IMG/VR virus record: IMGVR_UViG_3300009160_000035
Location: 1-64,000 of that record
Origin: a virus
Strand: one strand, 5' to 3'
DNA: 64,000 nucleotides
In this document: positions 20,080 to 29,038 of the stretch, one piece after another
Position numbering within the stretch: position 1 is the first letter of the stretch
How the letters are laid out: every line of letters starts with the position of its first letter
The notes under the pieces: generated by a model
The model's database searches: none
The model's input: only the letters and a program-made list of their open reading frames with translations
Told to the model about the DNA's origin: nothing
Program-made: the position numbers and the translations under genes

Positions 20080-20298
20080 TTAAAACTCCTCAATGTAAGA
20101 TTCAAGAGTACATTCAACTTCGCAGCCAGTAACTAAAGTAATTTCTTGGGTCTCAAGACTCTCAACCTCAACAACAGCATCTTCATTCTCCATGATTGCT
20201 TGATATTCTTCAAAAGCCAACCTCTTAAATAAAGCATCCATTTCCTTCTGAGAAGTAATATTGGCTAAAGCTTTTGCAATTCTATCTTCTACACTCAT
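20080..20298 (-). CDS. Small acidic protein
   Basis: 72 aa (MSVEDRIAKALANITSQKEM). The first half is helical and mixed-charge, the second half strongly acidic (ENEDAVVEVESLETQE, ending LESYIEEF) with two Cys. It is the first gene after the capsid-gene terminator. AGGAG (complement of ctcct) lies just upstream of its ATG. Could be a small head-completion or assembly factor. Not recognised. Confidence 0.55.
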   Translation of the reverse strand: MSVEDRIAKALANITSQKEMDALFKRLAFEEYQAIMENEDAVVEVESLETQEITLVTGCEVECTLESYIEEF

Positions 20299-20340
20299 GT
20301 CTACTCCTAGTAACTAATATCTAGATACCGACATTATAAC

Positions 20341-20376
20341 AAAAAGAAAGCCCCCAGGCCTTTCGACCTGAGGGCT
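20341..20376 (-). terminator. Rho-independent terminator after major capsid gene
   Basis: On the minus strand a 12-bp stem with a GAAA tetraloop (AGCCCTCAGGTC / GGCCTGGGGGCT, 20349-20376, with G-U pairs) is followed by TTTCTTTTT. It lies 20 bp past the stop of the 427-aa capsid gene and would separate high-level capsid transcription from the downstream neck and tail genes. Confidence 0.9.
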
Positions 20377-20396
20377 ATTTATTACTTACCTAGTTA

Positions 20397-21680
20397 TTAA
20401 CCAGGGAAGTTAGAGCCACCATCAACGTCAGTGCCAGCAGGATCAAAACTACCGTCAGTAACATTGTAGTAAGGACGTGCAATTTCAGGCGAGTAGAAGT
20501 TCTGGTCGCAGAAGATATTCTTAAGCGTAACTAGACCCTGGCCTTCGTTATACATAAAGATACCCCACTTCTCTGACCACTTCATCTTGAAGGTCTCAAA
20601 GTACTTGTCCTCCCACTCGTCAGCAACAATGCCTGAACCAACGATTAGAGCACCAAGTGACTTGCTATCGCAAAGAACAATATCGGTAAGCTTAGTAGCA
20701 GGATCGTAAGGCATGAAGCGTGAGGTCACGATGCGAAGGCCAAACGGAAGACCAAGAGGAAGGTTAGGAGCAGCTGTAATGGCATTAACGTTGAAGTCCT
20801 TAAGCGAGGCCTTGGAGCCATCGGCACCAGTACCAAGCTGACCGCGTGAGTAACCCTTTGAAAGAACACCCTTAACGGCGTCAGGAACACCGGTAACGTT
20901 AGCGGCTGAACCCGAATAGTTGCCAAAGAGATTGCCGCTGCCGCTCTGCATTGCAAATGCACGAAGGACGGGGTCGCGGACAAACATAAGGTACGTAAGA
21001 GGATGGCAGATAAGCGTATCAGGGGTAAAGCCTCTCTGAATGAGAAGATGATAAGCGTTGAAGAGGTCATCCATGGTAAGAGTACCATTGGTCTTCATCG
21101 TGATGTCACGACCAGTCGTGATACCAAGAGCTGACTGAGTAGGATTAAGATTGTCAAACGCAGGAACGCTGATATTCGTGATATGCTTAGCGATTTCGGT
21201 CTCCTTGCGGCGAGCGAAAGCACGACCAGCCTCACGGGCAAGATAACCAAGGAGATTCCAGTTGGAAGCCTTGATAGCCTCTTGCGTAAGGGAGATCATA
21301 ACACCCCACTTGTCGATGGCGGCCGTAGCCATACCACCGCCAGTTGTCACACGCTCTTCACGGTAACCTTCAAGCTCAGTGACCTTATGGACAGTGAAAG
21401 CTGAAAGGGCAGGAAGGCGGAACTCAGTAATACCATCCGGCGCAGGAATGGTATCAAGGAGTGGGGTAAGGTTCATCATGGGCTCCATTGGCTCCATCAT
21501 AATCTCAACAATTGAGTGCTTGACCCAGGGCCCAAGCTCAGCTGACGTAATCGCGTCTTCAATTGAAAGACGTGAGTCGCTGGAGTGGTCTGAGCCAGGA
21601 AGCCAACCGTTGTTCTTGATGAGCGCTGTAAGCTCACTCTGATCAGCAATTTCTAGGTTCTTGTGCTTTAGTCTTGACAT
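20397..21680 (-). CDS. Major capsid protein (HK97 fold)
   Basis: 427 aa. The pattern of an HK97-type capsid protein is visible: a charged N-terminal arm, a long-helix region (SLTQEAIKASNWNLLGYLAR), an E-loop-like Gly-rich turn (TTGGGMATAAIDKWG), and a C-terminal P/A-domain stretch (TDIVLCDSKSLGALIVGSG, FKMKWSEKWGIFMYNEGQG). Codon use is enriched in abundant-type codons. It has a strong ribosome site (AAGGAG, complement at 21690-21695) and is followed directly by a strong terminator, both expected for the most abundant virion protein. It forms the icosahedral shell. Confidence 0.85.
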   Translation of the reverse strand: MSRLKHKNLEIADQSELTALIKNNGWLPGSDHSSDSRLSIEDAITSAELGPWVKHSIVEIMMEPMEPMMNLTPLLDTIPAPDGITEFRLPALSAFTVHKVTELEGYREERVTTGGGMATAAIDKWGVMISLTQEAIKASNWNLLGYLAREAGRAFARRKETEIAKHITNISVPAFDNLNPTQSALGITTGRDITMKTNGTLTMDDLFNAYHLLIQRGFTPDTLICHPLTYLMFVRDPVLRAFAMQSGSGNLFGNYSGSAANVTGVPDAVKGVLSKGYSRGQLGTGADGSKASLKDFNVNAITAAPNLPLGLPFGLRIVTSRFMPYDPATKLTDIVLCDSKSLGALIVGSGIVADEWEDKYFETFKMKWSEKWGIFMYNEGQGLVTLKNIFCDQNFYSPEIARPYYNVTDGSFDPAGTDVDGGSNFPG

Positions 21681-21714
21681 TTTTCGGTTCTCCTTATTGA
21701 GATTATGATTTTAA

Positions 21715-23247
21715 TTAGAGTAGGACGCGCACGATGGCAGCGAACTGACCACCAAGTGATTGATGAATTTCTGCAGGATGACCGTCATTAGCCGAACCAG
21801 GAGTACGATCAGCGAGTGACACGCCTTCATAATCATGGAAAGTCTTGACGGTAGCAAGATCAGCCTTAGGTGAACGATCAAGAGTATAGCACTTACCAAC
21901 AATGTCCTCTGGACGATGGAATGCCGTAGCAACAGTGTCTACTGACCCACCGTTATTATTATCGGTCTCGTCAGGACGAGCAATGTAAGGAACAAAGTTT
22001 GAAAATCTGTCATAAGCAAGATAGTCGCCAGGCTTGACAGCCTTACCAACAGCAGCAAAAACATTACCTGTATATGCTTCGGTATCAGCAGCAAGACGGA
22101 AACCAATAGCCGTATTACCAGTGGCTGGGAAACTAGCCTCTACAAAAAGAAGGCCAAGATCACGATCCACAAAATAATCGCCTACAGCTTTAACACCAGC
22201 AGGGCTTGTCTTCTCGGACTTTAGCCAAGTTGAAGTAATGCTTGTACCCTTGACTAGTGTGTCACCGCCTGAGTAAGTAGCAGTCCAAACTTCAATAGTA
22301 TTGTAAATATTAGACTCAACACCTTGATGACCAAGTGCAATGACAAGACCTGTTGCGCTTGTTGCAAGAGCAGCATAACGGCTGTCAAAGGCAGTTGTTA
22401 ATTGAGCATAAGTAGCCTTTTTAGCAACATCTGTAGCATGGTAGAAATGAGCAATTGTTGTTGCCGATGCAGCACCAACAGTATTGCCTGCACCGCAAAC
22501 AACAAGCTTCTTAGTTGCATCCCATGAGGCGCTAGCATCATAAGGATCACCATCAATGGTAAGATTGACTATGTCATAGGACTTAGCTGGCGCAACTGGA
22601 AGACGAAGAGTGTGGTCCTGACCAGTCCAGAACGTTGACTTGTTCTCACGACGATAATTCATGAAACGAAGGCCCTTAGGCTGCGTACCATCACCACCGG
22701 CCCAAGCGTAAACCACGTTAGCAGCTACACCAATTGGACGAGAGATAAAGGCATCAAGTGTCTCTGATGGGGTAAGTAAACCACGCTCACGAAGCTTTTC
22801 AGCAAGGACTAGCTTGGTATAGGTCTTCGCGCCTTCAACTGGTAGACCAGTGCCAAGATCTTCAATGCGTTCAGCAACGTCAGCTGCAGTATACTCAAGG
22901 ACAACATCCACAGTGTCAGCCGCAGCCTTCCAGGCAATACGAACACCAGCGGGGACTAGACGGCCAACACTACCCTTATTGATTTCAGCAAGGCCAGCGC
23001 CGCTATCTGTAAGTGACTCACGAGTAAGAGCAACAAGCTTGCCGGGCATAATAACAATCTTGTCGGTAAAGACGTGACGTTGGTAGTCATATGAATGGAA
23101 TCCCATTGCTGTGTTTGCATCGCTGCCATTGACAGGAAGCCAAGCCGCAGCGGCAAGGTCATTCTGAGGGGCAACTGTGTCGCCGTGCGTAGGGGCAATA
23201 ATCGGCTTACCGTAATCGATATCTCTAAACTTTCTGTATGTTGCCAT
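21715..23247 (-). CDS. Second abundant head protein (capsid-associated/decoration candidate)
   Basis: 510 aa (MATYRKFRDIDYGKPIIAP), beta-rich with Ala/Thr/Val/Gly composition and few Cys or Trp. Codon choice resembles that of the adjacent major capsid gene, suggesting high expression. It lies directly upstream of the capsid gene and downstream of the Dps-like gene, so it is probably a decoration, fibre-base or minor capsid protein. No specific fold signature is recognised. A ribosome site AGGAG (complement at 23255-23259) precedes the ATG. Confidence 0.6.
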   Translation of the reverse strand: MATYRKFRDIDYGKPIIAPTHGDTVAPQNDLAAAAWLPVNGSDANTAMGFHSYDYQRHVFTDKIVIMPGKLVALTRESLTDSGAGLAEINKGSVGRLVPAGVRIAWKAAADTVDVVLEYTAADVAERIEDLGTGLPVEGAKTYTKLVLAEKLRERGLLTPSETLDAFISRPIGVAANVVYAWAGGDGTQPKGLRFMNYRRENKSTFWTGQDHTLRLPVAPAKSYDIVNLTIDGDPYDASASWDATKKLVVCGAGNTVGAASATTIAHFYHATDVAKKATYAQLTTAFDSRYAALATSATGLVIALGHQGVESNIYNTIEVWTATYSGGDTLVKGTSITSTWLKSEKTSPAGVKAVGDYFVDRDLGLLFVEASFPATGNTAIGFRLAADTEAYTGNVFAAVGKAVKPGDYLAYDRFSNFVPYIARPDETDNNNGGSVDTVATAFHRPEDIVGKCYTLDRSPKADLATVKTFHDYEGVSLADRTPGSANDGHPAEIHQSLGGQFAAIVRVLL

Positions 23248-23268
23248 AATTTTCTCCTATAATTTGGG

Positions 23269-24081
23269 TTAGACTTTCACATCTAGTGGGTTAAACTTTC
23301 CTGAAACAAAGCCAGAACGCACTTGTTGAACAAGATAGTTCTCAGCTTTATTTATATCATGATTTCGTAATTCTTTGTATTTACTAGCCACTCTGCGCTC
23401 TACAGATGTGTAGTATTCCTCTGTAGTATCTATTGCGTCTTCAATGGTATTCACATCAAGCTTCTTACCCAGCTCTTTAGGCTCAGCAGAATCCTCAATA
23501 AGAATCTCTTCTGACTCTGAACTATCTGTAATCTCAGTTGTTGCTTCTTCTGCAGAATCCATAGGACCACTCATCTCTTCTGTAACTTCTTGCGCAGGAT
23601 CTTCAACTGGAATTTGCATACCAGCAGTCTGCAAAGAAGAACCAAGTTGCCATTGCCACTTCTGATGCATATCAATACGCTCAGCAACAAAATTAGCAAC
23701 GCCTTGTTCGTTTGCAGCATTACAAGCATCAAAAGCAGCCTTAAGCATTGCAATCATAGTAACATTCTTTTTATAAATGTCGAGAGCAAGTTCTTTTGCT
23801 TCGGTAGTCGTAGAATCATCTTTAAATGATGCCGTCTCTACTATATGACCAAGAGCAGGAGGAAACTCACCAAGCTTACGAATGTTCTCAGCAAGATCAT
23901 CTATTGACTCAAAAACGTCATCATAGATAGCTCCAAAAAGTTGATGATATTCAGTAAAGTCAGGACCAGCTACATTCCAGTGTGCACGATGAGCAGAGAA
24001 GTAGAAAACTACTACGTTACAAAGTAGATCTTCAAGGGCATCAGCTACTTGGCTAGCGCCAGGTGTCATTTCAGTTTCCAT
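23269..24081 (-). CDS. Dps/ferritin-like protein with C-terminal extension
   Basis: 270 aa. Residues 10-120 match the Dps family: AHWNVAGPDFTEYHQLF then ESIDDLAENIRKLG. The spacing of His34, His46, Asp61 and Glu65 equals that of the Dps ferroxidase ligands (His51, His63, Asp78, Glu82 in E. coli Dps), while the Asp67 equivalent is Gly50. Dps proteins form 12-mers that oxidise iron and can bind DNA. Residues 160-215 are an acidic Ser/Glu/Thr linker, and the last 50 residues are a basic helical tail. Placed between the protease/scaffold gene and the capsid genes, it may be a virion protein that borrows the four-helix fold or protects packaged DNA. Activity is uncertain because one ligand is changed. 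Confidence 0.75.
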   Translation of the reverse strand: METEMTPGASQVADALEDLLCNVVVFYFSAHRAHWNVAGPDFTEYHQLFGAIYDDVFESIDDLAENIRKLGEFPPALGHIVETASFKDDSTTTEAKELALDIYKKNVTMIAMLKAAFDACNAANEQGVANFVAERIDMHQKWQWQLGSSLQTAGMQIPVEDPAQEVTEEMSGPMDSAEEATTEITDSSESEEILIEDSAEPKELGKKLDVNTIEDAIDTTEEYYTSVERRVASKYKELRNHDINKAENYLVQQVRSGFVSGKFNPLDVKV

Positions 24082-24148
24082 ATTATTCCTCCAAAAGGAT
24101 TAAGTTAAATTAATAATTACATAGTGATTCTAGCATAATTTCTATACT

Positions 24149-26887
24149 TTAGCCACCTATACCAGGAGCAGGATAAGCGCCAAGCGGAGGAGTCTCTTTC
24201 TTACTCCACACAATAGGAGCCATAATCTTTCTTAGCTCAGACCTCTTCTTGACAGTTACTTCCTCAGTCTTGTCATACAAGCCATCTTCACCCATCTTAG
24301 CAATAGTAAGAATAGTAGCAGGATCTTCCTCTGATGCATCTACACTTAGACCAGGACCATGAGTAACAGTTCCTTTGCTATGCATAGCATCAATCACTCC
24401 ATATCCTTCTTTCATTTCAACTGCGTCATCCTGTTCACCAAGTGAACCTGAACTAATACCAACTTCATTACCCTTGCTATCAAGACGATAGGCAACAAAA
24501 TCACCAACTGCAAATGTGGGAGTAGATGGAGTTGTATAAGTCTTTTCTGGAGTATACGCATCTTCAACTGCAGTTTCAATTGTAGACTCAGTAGCGGGCT
24601 CATTGTAAACAAAGTCGCCCATAACCCAAGGACCCTTTACGGAATCTTCAGCTCTCATACGTTCAACTTGAGCAGCTTTAGCATTTGCCCAGCTCTTGCC
24701 ACCATCGCCTCCCCAAAGATCCCAAGCAATACGACCAGGAGAAGGAAAACCTTCTTCGCCTTGATTGAAGCCAGAAGCTTTCTTGTCAACTTCATGACGT
24801 GCAAAGAAACTCTTCATACGCATAACAGTAGAAGGAGAAAGCTCTTTCTTATTGATAATATCTCGTGCACGCGCTACGCCTACGCCAGTACCACCGCGCT
24901 TAAACTCTGCACGCCACTCAAGAGCACGTTTTGCAGCTGACGCCATACCAGGTGTAGGCACAAAACCCTGAGCCTCATCATCCATTTCTGGACCAAATAA
25001 ATCTTGAATATCTTCACCAAATTCACTCTCATCCATCTTGGACTTGCCAGCATCTTGCATACGTGCAAGCATCTTCTGGGCACGAGACTGGATTGACTTA
25101 ACCTTCTCAGGTGCAAGACCACTAACCTGAGGTGCTCTAGCAATTGCATTACGAAGATGAGGAAGATCAACCTTACCATCGTCTCCCTTGTATGGAAGAT
25201 GGCGAAGTGAACGAGGCTTAGTCTTGCCCTCTTCATCTTTCTCGCCACCTGGAGTGATATAGAAGAATGAACTATCTGGAAGATTGTTAACGTAAGCAGT
25301 TGTCCAGACGGCATCATCAATAGTGATTGTTTTGACCATCTCAGAAAACATCTCAGCTGACATATCATCGGCTAGTTCTACATTGAAGTTACTAGCAAGA
25401 AACTCTTTAACAGAGTCTAGTAGTGACTTAGTATCAAGTTCAACTTTAGCAAGCTTTTCATCTGCAATAGCTTTACCAGAGCGTAGCTCTTCAAGTTCTG
25501 AAATTACTTCTACAGGAACAACAGACTTTAACTTAATGTATTCGTCAACAATTGAAAGGATTTCCTTCTTATTGTCTTCTGATAGTACGCTGGGCATTTC
25601 TTGCTCCTCTTGATTAGTTAGGTTGGCTTGGTCTTCCATAGGTTCTATCTTGTTTGCTGTTACAAGTCCGTCTGGAATAACAGCAAATCTGCAGTAGCCA
25701 TTTGGCTCTATGGTTTGGGAAATAATTTTACAACGATTCTCGCTGGCATGAAGCGCACAGTTTCCGCACTTAACACCAATGCTAAGATTTTCATTCTCTG
25801 GGCCACTTTCATAGCCAACCCAAATACCAGGAGCTTTATCAAGAGGTCCGACTTTACTAGCAAGAGTCATCAAAGAATCAGCCAAAGCTTTTTCTTCTTC
25901 TGAAAGTTGAGTATAAAGATCAGCATGATCTTCTACAATTTCAACTGGTATTGTTGCAACTGGACCATTGTCAAAGCTTGCCATAATCTCTGAGTCACTA
26001 ATATCAGTAACAGCATTCTTGAAACAATCAGTCATTACCATAGTAGTCTTGAAGTTATCTAGATATTGCTGAAGAGCATCGCCTCCAACCTCTTTATAAT
26101 TCATTACTCTGGCATGAACGTCGGCAGGATGTGTAACGTAAGCATAGCCACGGTAACGAAGACCACTTGGTACACCATAAGCTTTAACGCCATCAATGTC
26201 ATCACCAATATCCCATTCCATTTCGTCAGTCTTGTATGATCTGCCGCTAATAGAATCATAAAGATCATTAGGAGTCATTTCAACGCTAACTGTAAGATAG
26301 CGCCCATCAAGAGTTTTCTCTACAGCCTCTGGATCCGTAACAAGTCCCTTGACGAGTACCCATCCAAGGCCTTCAAAATCCTCATCAGTCATCATTCCAG
26401 ACTTAGCAAACTTCTTCATATAGGGAGCCATAGCAACGTCAGGAGCCTTAAGCATAAGGCCATCCTTGATCATTGTAGAGCTAACATTATAAGCAGCCTT
26501 AGGGTTGTCTACCCAAGTTCCACCAATTGCACGGCCAACTGCACCTACCTCTCTATTTTCAATTTTCTTACCATCAACAACTGCAACTTCCTTATGCATA
26601 GGCTTAATAGGAATGTTGTATGGGTTAGTAAGTGTAGGGATTGCGTCTTTAAGATCAGACGGCATATAGATAAGATTATTTTGAGTGGGCCTCATCCCAT
26701 GAGTAACCTTTGTAAGAGTTACTAGACCAACCTTGTTCTCTGCTACGCCATCACTAATAAAGTATTTAAAATCAAGAAAGTGTGGGCTTTTCTTGTCCCA
26801 GACTTCATGAGTAAAATCACCCTTAACACTATTAACAAAATAGTCCTGAACAATACCTTCTTGTAATAGTCTCTTACTTATCTTCAT
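24149..26887 (-). CDS. Prohead protease fused to scaffold-like and accessory domains
   Basis: 912 aa. Residues 40-215 fit a phage prohead protease of the S78/U35 type: PIKPMHKEVAV (His98), then after about 100 residues GRYLTVSVEMTPND (Ser201). A Cys4 knuckle follows (Cys374, 377, 386, 399, in CGNC...C...GYCRF). Residues 430-520 are acidic coiled coil, scaffold-like. Residues 540-590 carry the SLRHLP...HLRNAIAR motif seen in many phage head proteins, and 690-740 carry FFARHEVDKK...GRIAWDLWGGDGG..W. About 793-895 is a small SH3/Tudor-like segment (FAVGDFVAYR). The enzyme would cleave capsid and scaffold proteins during maturation. Its start overlaps the MuF-like frame by 14 bp. Confidence 0.75.
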   Translation of the reverse strand: MKISKRLLQEGIVQDYFVNSVKGDFTHEVWDKKSPHFLDFKYFISDGVAENKVGLVTLTKVTHGMRPTQNNLIYMPSDLKDAIPTLTNPYNIPIKPMHKEVAVVDGKKIENREVGAVGRAIGGTWVDNPKAAYNVSSTMIKDGLMLKAPDVAMAPYMKKFAKSGMMTDEDFEGLGWVLVKGLVTDPEAVEKTLDGRYLTVSVEMTPNDLYDSISGRSYKTDEMEWDIGDDIDGVKAYGVPSGLRYRGYAYVTHPADVHARVMNYKEVGGDALQQYLDNFKTTMVMTDCFKNAVTDISDSEIMASFDNGPVATIPVEIVEDHADLYTQLSEEEKALADSLMTLASKVGPLDKAPGIWVGYESGPENENLSIGVKCGNCALHASENRCKIISQTIEPNGYCRFAVIPDGLVTANKIEPMEDQANLTNQEEQEMPSVLSEDNKKEILSIVDEYIKLKSVVPVEVISELEELRSGKAIADEKLAKVELDTKSLLDSVKEFLASNFNVELADDMSAEMFSEMVKTITIDDAVWTTAYVNNLPDSSFFYITPGGEKDEEGKTKPRSLRHLPYKGDDGKVDLPHLRNAIARAPQVSGLAPEKVKSIQSRAQKMLARMQDAGKSKMDESEFGEDIQDLFGPEMDDEAQGFVPTPGMASAAKRALEWRAEFKRGGTGVGVARARDIINKKELSPSTVMRMKSFFARHEVDKKASGFNQGEEGFPSPGRIAWDLWGGDGGKSWANAKAAQVERMRAEDSVKGPWVMGDFVYNEPATESTIETAVEDAYTPEKTYTTPSTPTFAVGDFVAYRLDSKGNEVGISSGSLGEQDDAVEMKEGYGVIDAMHSKGTVTHGPGLSVDASEEDPATILTIAKMGEDGLYDKTEEVTVKKRSELRKIMAPIVWSKKETPPLGAYPAPGIGG

Positions 26888-27518
26888 TAGCCTTCCTTAT
26901 AATGACTTTGCTATTAGGATGATCAGGCGGTAAATCATAATACTTACTATCTGAGATTTTTCTATTATCTATTATAGACTGACTACTTTGATTATATACC
27001 TGGTATGATTCTTCGCCACTATCCTTCAACGCATTGAAAACACCCCAGTTATAACTTCTCATTCTTTCTGTCTCATAGATAGTCATCATTCTATGACCTA
27101 TAGTCTTTGCTGTGTCAGTTATAGTATTGCCTTGGCGATTGCGCATTTCAATATGCAACTTATCTATAAAAAACTTCTGGACCTTCAACTGGAACTCTAT
27201 GTTTCCGGTGTGAGTCTCAGAAGTTAAATTAGAAGAATCCGCATATTCAGAATAGCCCTTTATGTATGCCTTAATACTGTTATCTTTAAGCATAACAGAA
27301 AAACGCTCAAAAGCGGCATCAATGGTAAATTCAGGATGAACGTCGTAGTCAGCTTTTTCTTTAAGATGACTAACTAATCCATTCACATCCTCTCGATACT
27401 CATCAAAGTCCAGAATACTATTCGTAACTAAACTTCCTGGGCCGCTTTTAGTACCATGCTGATTTGATGGTCTGACGGCATTCGCATTAGTTTTACCGCT
27501 AGGAGACGCTATCGAATT
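26874..27518 (-). CDS. MuF-like head morphogenesis domain, reached from portal by -1 frameshift
   Basis: The frame is open from the A-run inside the portal gene's end (27518) to 26874 (about 214 residues). It has no ATG until deep inside the domain; the only upstream alternative is GTG at 27386 with no convincing Shine-Dalgarno. The translated junction reads KKKNSIASPSGKTNANAV. The core resembles the MuF/SPP1-gp7 minor head family: helical, with IYETERMRSYNWGVFNALKDS matching the family's T/S-E...N.G...A pattern. Such proteins sit inside the head near the portal and can be fused to it. I infer expression as a portal-MuF fusion through slippage on ten A. A homopolymer sequencing error splitting one gene is the main alternative. 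Confidence 0.65.
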   Translation of the reverse strand, partial: NSIASPSGKTNANAVRPSNQHGTKSGPGSLVTNSILDFDEYREDVNGLVSHLKEKADYDVHPEFTIDAAFERFSVMLKDNSIKAYIKGYSEYADSSNLTSETHTGNIEFQLKVQKFFIDKLHIEMRNRQGNTITDTAKTIGHRMMTIYETERMRSYNWGVFNALKDSGEESYQVYNQSSQSIIDNRKISDSKYYDLPPDHPNSKVIIRKANEDK

Positions 27519-29038
27519 TTTTTTTTAACAGCAGGTTTCCCAGAAGATTTAGCAGCCGACTTGGCTTGTAGTTCTCTTGCCTTATTTAAATCAGACGAGG
27601 ACATAGGTGTTTTGTCACTTCTAGCAGAGGTTTCTGCAATAGGTGACATTACGTTAGCTCCAAGTTTCAAGAGCTCTTGGGCTTCTGTAACCATCTTGTA
27701 ATAAGAATGATCCCAGTCATCTTCCTGAGCAGCAGAAAGACCAATCCGATCTCTAAGCTCATCATGGCTGATGGCGCTGTTCAACCAAAGCTGAATTGCA
27801 GCATTCTCTTTCTTTATTTGGTTTTCAACATCTATCTCTTTAAATCTTAAAACAACTTTATTGTCTGGATCTAGCCAGTCAAAGCTATTATCTTTAGCAC
27901 TTTCTTGTAAAAGAGGAACAATCAAATGAGCATAGATTTGTTCTTCGAAAACCAGCTGGTCACTCTTTACTGCATTAATAAGACTACTAGACATAGTCGC
28001 AGCAGTTGATCTATTTGCAGTATCGCCTTCACCAATGTCAACCGTAGACAAACCAAGCGCAGCAAGAACACGCTTCTTGAAATAGTCAAGATAACCTTCG
28101 GCTCTAAGCGAACGACCCTCTGCGCCAATCATTTTAATTTCATGACGCTCAGGAGTAACAAAGAAACCTTCAGGTGGCTGATTATTAATAACCTCAGTAA
28201 CCATACTAATCTCATCTCTTCCATCTGGAAGAATAGTAGCAGGCATGGCATCAGTACCAATCTTGTACTGGACAATTGGAAAGATACTTTGATGAAGTAA
28301 AACTTCTACATCTGTTTCAATGCGACGCAAAGCTTTAATATCTTCAATTGCTGCGCTGCATCTTGGAGTACCAACAATAAAGCCTTCAAGCTTATTAACA
28401 TGGAAATGAATAATTTCATTAGGCTCATATATAGCAGTAGGACGAGTATTCTCAGTCCAGTCTTCTTCACTGTATTGTCGATACTTTATGGGCTGCTTAA
28501 GGTCGTTCACCTTAACCTGGATCATACTGGTGGGAAGTACATGAAGTGAGCTAATTGGGGCTATTTTGCGGCCTTTAGAGTCTGTTCTAGTATAGCCGCC
28601 AGATGTCTTATCATCTCGTTTAACAAGAACAAAACAATTACTATATCTAATAATATTTTTGGCTATATCAGTTATAAACTGGCGAGGTGTAGTCCGGCTA
28701 ACATAACAAACTTCCTTCAAGCGGCGCTCTACGTATTCTACAAGATCTCGATCTTTACCTACAACCTCATAACCTTCTTTCATAAATAAAGATAGTTTCT
28801 TGTCAAAGCTTATTTGTAAATAAGCTTCAATGGTAGCAACTTTATCTATCTCCTTAAAATCATGTTCTAATTTCTGCCAATCGTTCATAAAGTATGGACG
28901 AGTTGTTCTATAGTTAAATACTGGATCTTTTGTTTTTTCTAAACTTGGCGCAGGTATCTTACTCTCCGCATCATCTATTATTTGAATAGAAGATGCAAGA
29001 TTTTTTAGATTAATAACTTGTGCTTTTAATTTAAACAT
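27509..29038 (-). CDS. Portal protein
   Basis: 509 aa. The order TerL, (two genes), portal, MuF-like, protease, capsid and the sequence pattern identify the portal, the dodecameric ring through which DNA enters and leaves. Visible features are RPYFMNDWQKLEHDFKEID, EPNEIIHFHVNKLEGFIVG (typical portal wing strand), RRIETDVEVLLHQSIFP, a clip/stem helix region (YLDYFKKRVLAALGLSTVD) and NRSTAATMSSSLINAVKSD. The C-terminus becomes Lys/Ala/Ser-rich and ends with the Lys codons encoded by the ten-A run, then TAG. The 5' end overlaps the 752-aa gene by 8 bp. Confidence 0.85.
   Translation of the reverse strand: MFKLKAQVINLKNLASSIQIIDDAESKIPAPSLEKTKDPVFNYRTTRPYFMNDWQKLEHDFKEIDKVATIEAYLQISFDKKLSLFMKEGYEVVGKDRDLVEYVERRLKEVCYVSRTTPRQFITDIAKNIIRYSNCFVLVKRDDKTSGGYTRTDSKGRKIAPISSLHVLPTSMIQVKVNDLKQPIKYRQYSEEDWTENTRPTAIYEPNEIIHFHVNKLEGFIVGTPRCSAAIEDIKALRRIETDVEVLLHQSIFPIVQYKIGTDAMPATILPDGRDEISMVTEVINNQPPEGFFVTPERHEIKMIGAEGRSLRAEGYLDYFKKRVLAALGLSTVDIGEGDTANRSTAATMSSSLINAVKSDQLVFEEQIYAHLIVPLLQESAKDNSFDWLDPDNKVVLRFKEIDVENQIKKENAAIQLWLNSAISHDELRDRIGLSAAQEDDWDHSYYKMVTEAQELLKLGANVMSPIAETSARSDKTPMSSSDLNKARELQAKSAAKSSGKPAVKKKIR
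27517..27526 (-). promoter_or_regulatory. Candidate -1 programmed frameshift / slippage site (A10)
   Basis: Ten consecutive A on the minus strand lie 4 codons before the portal stop. The portal reads them as three AAA codons plus ATT. A -1 slip reads AAT and enters the MuF-like frame, which is closed immediately upstream by TAA and open for the following 645 bp. A AAA AAA is the classical bacterial -1 slippery heptamer, and long A runs also cause RNA polymerase slippage. Confidence 0.6.
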
